Below, in pieces: positions 62,843 to 64,000 of a stretch of DNA of 64,000 nucleotides; within the stretch, counting starts at the first letter, position 1; each line of letters opens with the position of its first letter. Source of the stretch: Parabacteroides chinchillae (GTDB taxonomy: Bacteria > Bacteroidota > Bacteroidia > Bacteroidales > Tannerellaceae); the NCBI RefSeq assembly GCF_900108035.1, contig NZ_FNVS01000007.1:1-64000 (forward strand), read 5' to 3'. The notes beneath the pieces were generated by a model. That model made no database searches, was not told where the DNA came from, and worked only from the letters and a program-made list of their open reading frames with translations. The translations under genes and the position numbers were made by a program.

Positions 62843-63010
62843 TCAGTCAAATTCAATTTCATCTTCGTAAAGTTCAATCCTCGCGCCACTGCTTACCTCG
62901 ATGATGAAGCGGTAGCCGTTCAGTCCTACGATTGTGCCACGGTGGTAGCCTCGCCACGGTGTCAGCAACTCGCACTGGCGTCCGTATTCGGGAAAATCGG
63001 TGTCGTTCAT
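62843..63010 (-). CDS. Small 55-residue protein
   Basis: The frame starts at ATG 63010, overlapping the stop of the upstream gene as ATGA, and ends at TGA 62843-62845, 2 bases before the DUF2958 start. The product (MNDTDFPEYGRQCELLTPWR at its start, then a GYHRGTIVGLNGYRF beta-rich part and an acidic end) looks like a tiny SH3-like barrel. The tight overlaps on both sides support a real gene. Confidence 0.7.
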   Translation of the reverse strand: MNDTDFPEYGRQCELLTPWRGYHRGTIVGLNGYRFIIEVSSGARIELYEDEIEFD

Positions 63011-63327
63011 ACGCTTTTATCCTTTAGTTCCTTATATTCGGGGTCATAGATTTCATCGCCGTTCATCAGCGTGTCGTACATCATCGCCGCTCTCCGGGCT
63101 GCCGTTTCGTTTCGCTCGTCATAATAGCCGGTGCGATAGTTGACAGCAAGCTGACGGATATATGCCACGCACACCTTGAAAGCCTGCGACTGCAAATAGC
63201 GGTGCATTGTGGCGAGTGCCTTTCCTGTGTTGATTGCGGATTGCATTTTGCCGTTGACAAAGTTGTCAAACGCCACGACAAATTCCTTGTCGTTCTTGGA
63301 TATTGCTATTCCGTTATAATTTTCCAT
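63007..63327 (-). CDS. Small helical protein of unknown function
   Basis: The 106-residue product is predicted to be mainly helical and is not recognised. It is the first gene of the minus-strand run 63327-61604. The region upstream to about 63410 holds no obvious TAnnTTTG box on the minus strand. Confidence 0.65.
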   Translation of the reverse strand: MENYNGIAISKNDKEFVVAFDNFVNGKMQSAINTGKALATMHRYLQSQAFKVCVAYIRQLAVNYRTGYYDERNETAARRAAMMYDTLMNGDEIYDPEYKELKDKSV

Positions 63328-63418
63328 AGTGCATTTGTTTTAGATTGTTGCCTGATTGTAGATTGAGGGTTCGGATGTCACGTTGTAGATGTAGTTGCCA
63401 CAACGCTTATGCAAAGAT

Positions 63419-63525
63419 TCTCATAAAAGATGTTATGAGAAGCGATAAATTATGAGTAGTGGAACATGGAAATCATTGCAAACACCATCATTGGGTAAAA
63501 TACTTCTCCGTTCCACTGCTCATAA
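63419..63525. repeat. Nested TTATGAG/CTCATAA inverted repeats next to a recombinase gene
   Basis: TCTCATAA (63419-63426) and TTATGAGA (63433-63440) form a perfect 8-bp inverted pair around 6 bases. A second pair, TTATGAGTAGTGGAAC (63450-63465) and GTTCCACTGCTCATAA (63510-63525), matches at 15 of 16 positions around 44 bases. The same TTATGAG core is thus present four times just downstream of the recombinase gene, as expected for recombinase sites or an element end. Confidence 0.8.
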
Positions 63526-63530
63526 TATTT

Positions 63531-64000
63531 TTATTTCCCTAAAGACTGAAGCCACGAAAGAAGGTTCTTATCCTTGTCCCATATTCTCTCGGGTACTGGC
63601 GTTGTTCCTCTATATGCCTTTTCCAAAGCCTCTCTTTTAGCTTTGGAATCAGCTCTTGCATAGATTTCAGTAGTCTGGATTGAGACATGTCCGAGTATAT
63701 CCCTGAGATAAACTATGTTTACCCCTTCTTGAAGCAAGTGCATGGCTCTTGAATGCCGAAAAGAATGTGGACTCACTCTTTCCGGTATTAGTCCGGGGTC
63801 TATCATTCGGGCGTGATTTGCATAAGTTTTCACGATAAAGCTTATACCTTCCCTTGTAAGTTTTCTTCCCTGACTGTTTCTGAAAAGGGGAACATCAAGA
63901 GGTGCTGTTGGATAATGGTTCTCTTTCAGGTACTCCTTCAAAAGTTCGACCTGCTGTTCTGAAAGCGGGACGATCCGGGCCTTACGGCCTTTCCCGACAA
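63531..64000 (-). CDS. Tyrosine recombinase (partial, N-terminus beyond window)
   Basis: The frame enters from the right edge with GKGRKARIVPLSEQQVELL and continues without a break to the stop at 63531. It holds the C-terminal half of a XerC-like catalytic domain: His-x-x-Arg in SPHSFRHSRAMHLL, His in ILGHVS, and the nucleophile Tyr in TTEIYARAD. At least 156 residues are in the window. Related Bacteroidales proteins occur in sets of two or three recombinase genes (for example recombinase-in-trio elements), which needs the sequence beyond 64000 to test. Confidence 0.9.
   Translation of the reverse strand, partial: VGKGRKARIVPLSEQQVELLKEYLKENHYPTAPLDVPLFRNSQGRKLTREGISFIVKTYANHARMIDPGLIPERVSPHSFRHSRAMHLLQEGVNIVYLRDILGHVSIQTTEIYARADSKAKREALEKAYRGTTPVPERIWDKDKNLLSWLQSLGK

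Larger units (their letters stand above)
56791..64000 (+). mobile_element. Integrated element at tRNA-Lys (right end not in window or uncertain)
   Basis: Starting at the tRNA 3' end the window holds an integrase, HTH repressor, excisionase-like protein, replication initiator, DnaC-like loader, small DNA-binding proteins and small accessory genes, all richer in GC than the host part. No relaxase, mating-pair or capsid gene is seen, so it may be a mobilisable island, a satellite, or the left part of a larger conjugative element. The matching att repeat of the tRNA 3' end is not found in the window, and the second recombinase at the right edge may belong to another element. Confidence 0.75.

Noticed and set aside
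56791-64000. Complete prophage
   Set aside because: No capsid, portal, terminase, tail or lysis gene is present in this part.

Overview
The window comes from a Bacteroidales chromosome, most likely Parabacteroides or a close relative (inference). Evidence: many starts are preceded by the Bacteroidetes -7 element TAnnTTTG, most genes lack strong Shine-Dalgarno sequences, and the content is typical (several GH92, GH78 and GH20 glycosidases, an ECF sigma/FecR pair, TonB-associated STN and CarboxypepD_reg domains, an OmpA-type porin, and de novo GDP-fucose synthesis). The left 56.8 kb is host chromosome. The right 7.2 kb is a visibly more GC-rich mobile region that begins at a tRNA-Lys gene.

Layout of the host part. 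1-515: tail of an ABC ATPase and a permease cut off at 134 residues. 0.7-5.3 kb: two GH92 mannosidases. 5.4-7.1 kb: a soluble GAF-PAS histidine kinase on the minus strand. 7.3-18.4 kb: an L-rhamnose locus, with an AraC regulator divergent from kinase, isomerase and aldolase genes, followed by three alpha-L-rhamnosidase-like genes; no permease or lactaldehyde reductase is present. 18.6-25.1 kb: a membrane-anchored NUC1-type nuclease and a complete RND efflux operon. 25.4-29.6 kb: a minus-strand ECF sigma/FecR signalling cluster in which the STN domain sits on a non-transporter protein. 30.0-36.6 kb: an HdeD-like protein, nucleotide-sugar genes (rfbA, fcl, gmd), an OmpA protein and a WcaJ-type initiating glycosyltransferase. 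36.7-39.6 kb: ruvX-like, def, a biotin-dependent carboxyltransferase and its biotin carrier. 39.7-45.2 kb: a TPR protein and thrS-infC-rpmI-rplT. 45.3-45.6 kb: a structured RNA with its own promoter and terminator, matching the Bacteroidales-1 / 6S-like RNA known to lie downstream of rplT. 45.9-50.4 kb: GH20 and a third GH92. 50.8-56.5 kb: corA, dnaB, a decayed EamA transporter, a DUF1080 protein and ettA.

The mobile part starts at the 3' end of tRNA-Lys(TTT) (56718-56790). A leader rich in short repeats (GTGGTACA and TTAGCACA families) precedes a tyrosine integrase. A divergent HTH repressor and excisionase-like pair follows, then a replication module (winged-helix initiator plus DnaC-like loader), small DNA-binding proteins, and a minus-strand run of five small genes including a DUF2958 protein. 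A second tyrosine recombinase, cut by the window edge, is flanked by nested TTATGAG palindromes and probably marks another element.

The glycosidases suggest a life on host or plant glycans. The rhamnosidases would release rhamnose to feed the kinase/isomerase/aldolase pathway; the GH92 and GH20 enzymes trim mannose and hexosamine from glycoproteins. The parts most worth a second look are the STN/FecR cluster lacking a TonB transporter, the post-rplT RNA, the repeat-dense integrase leader and the palindromes beside the second recombinase.
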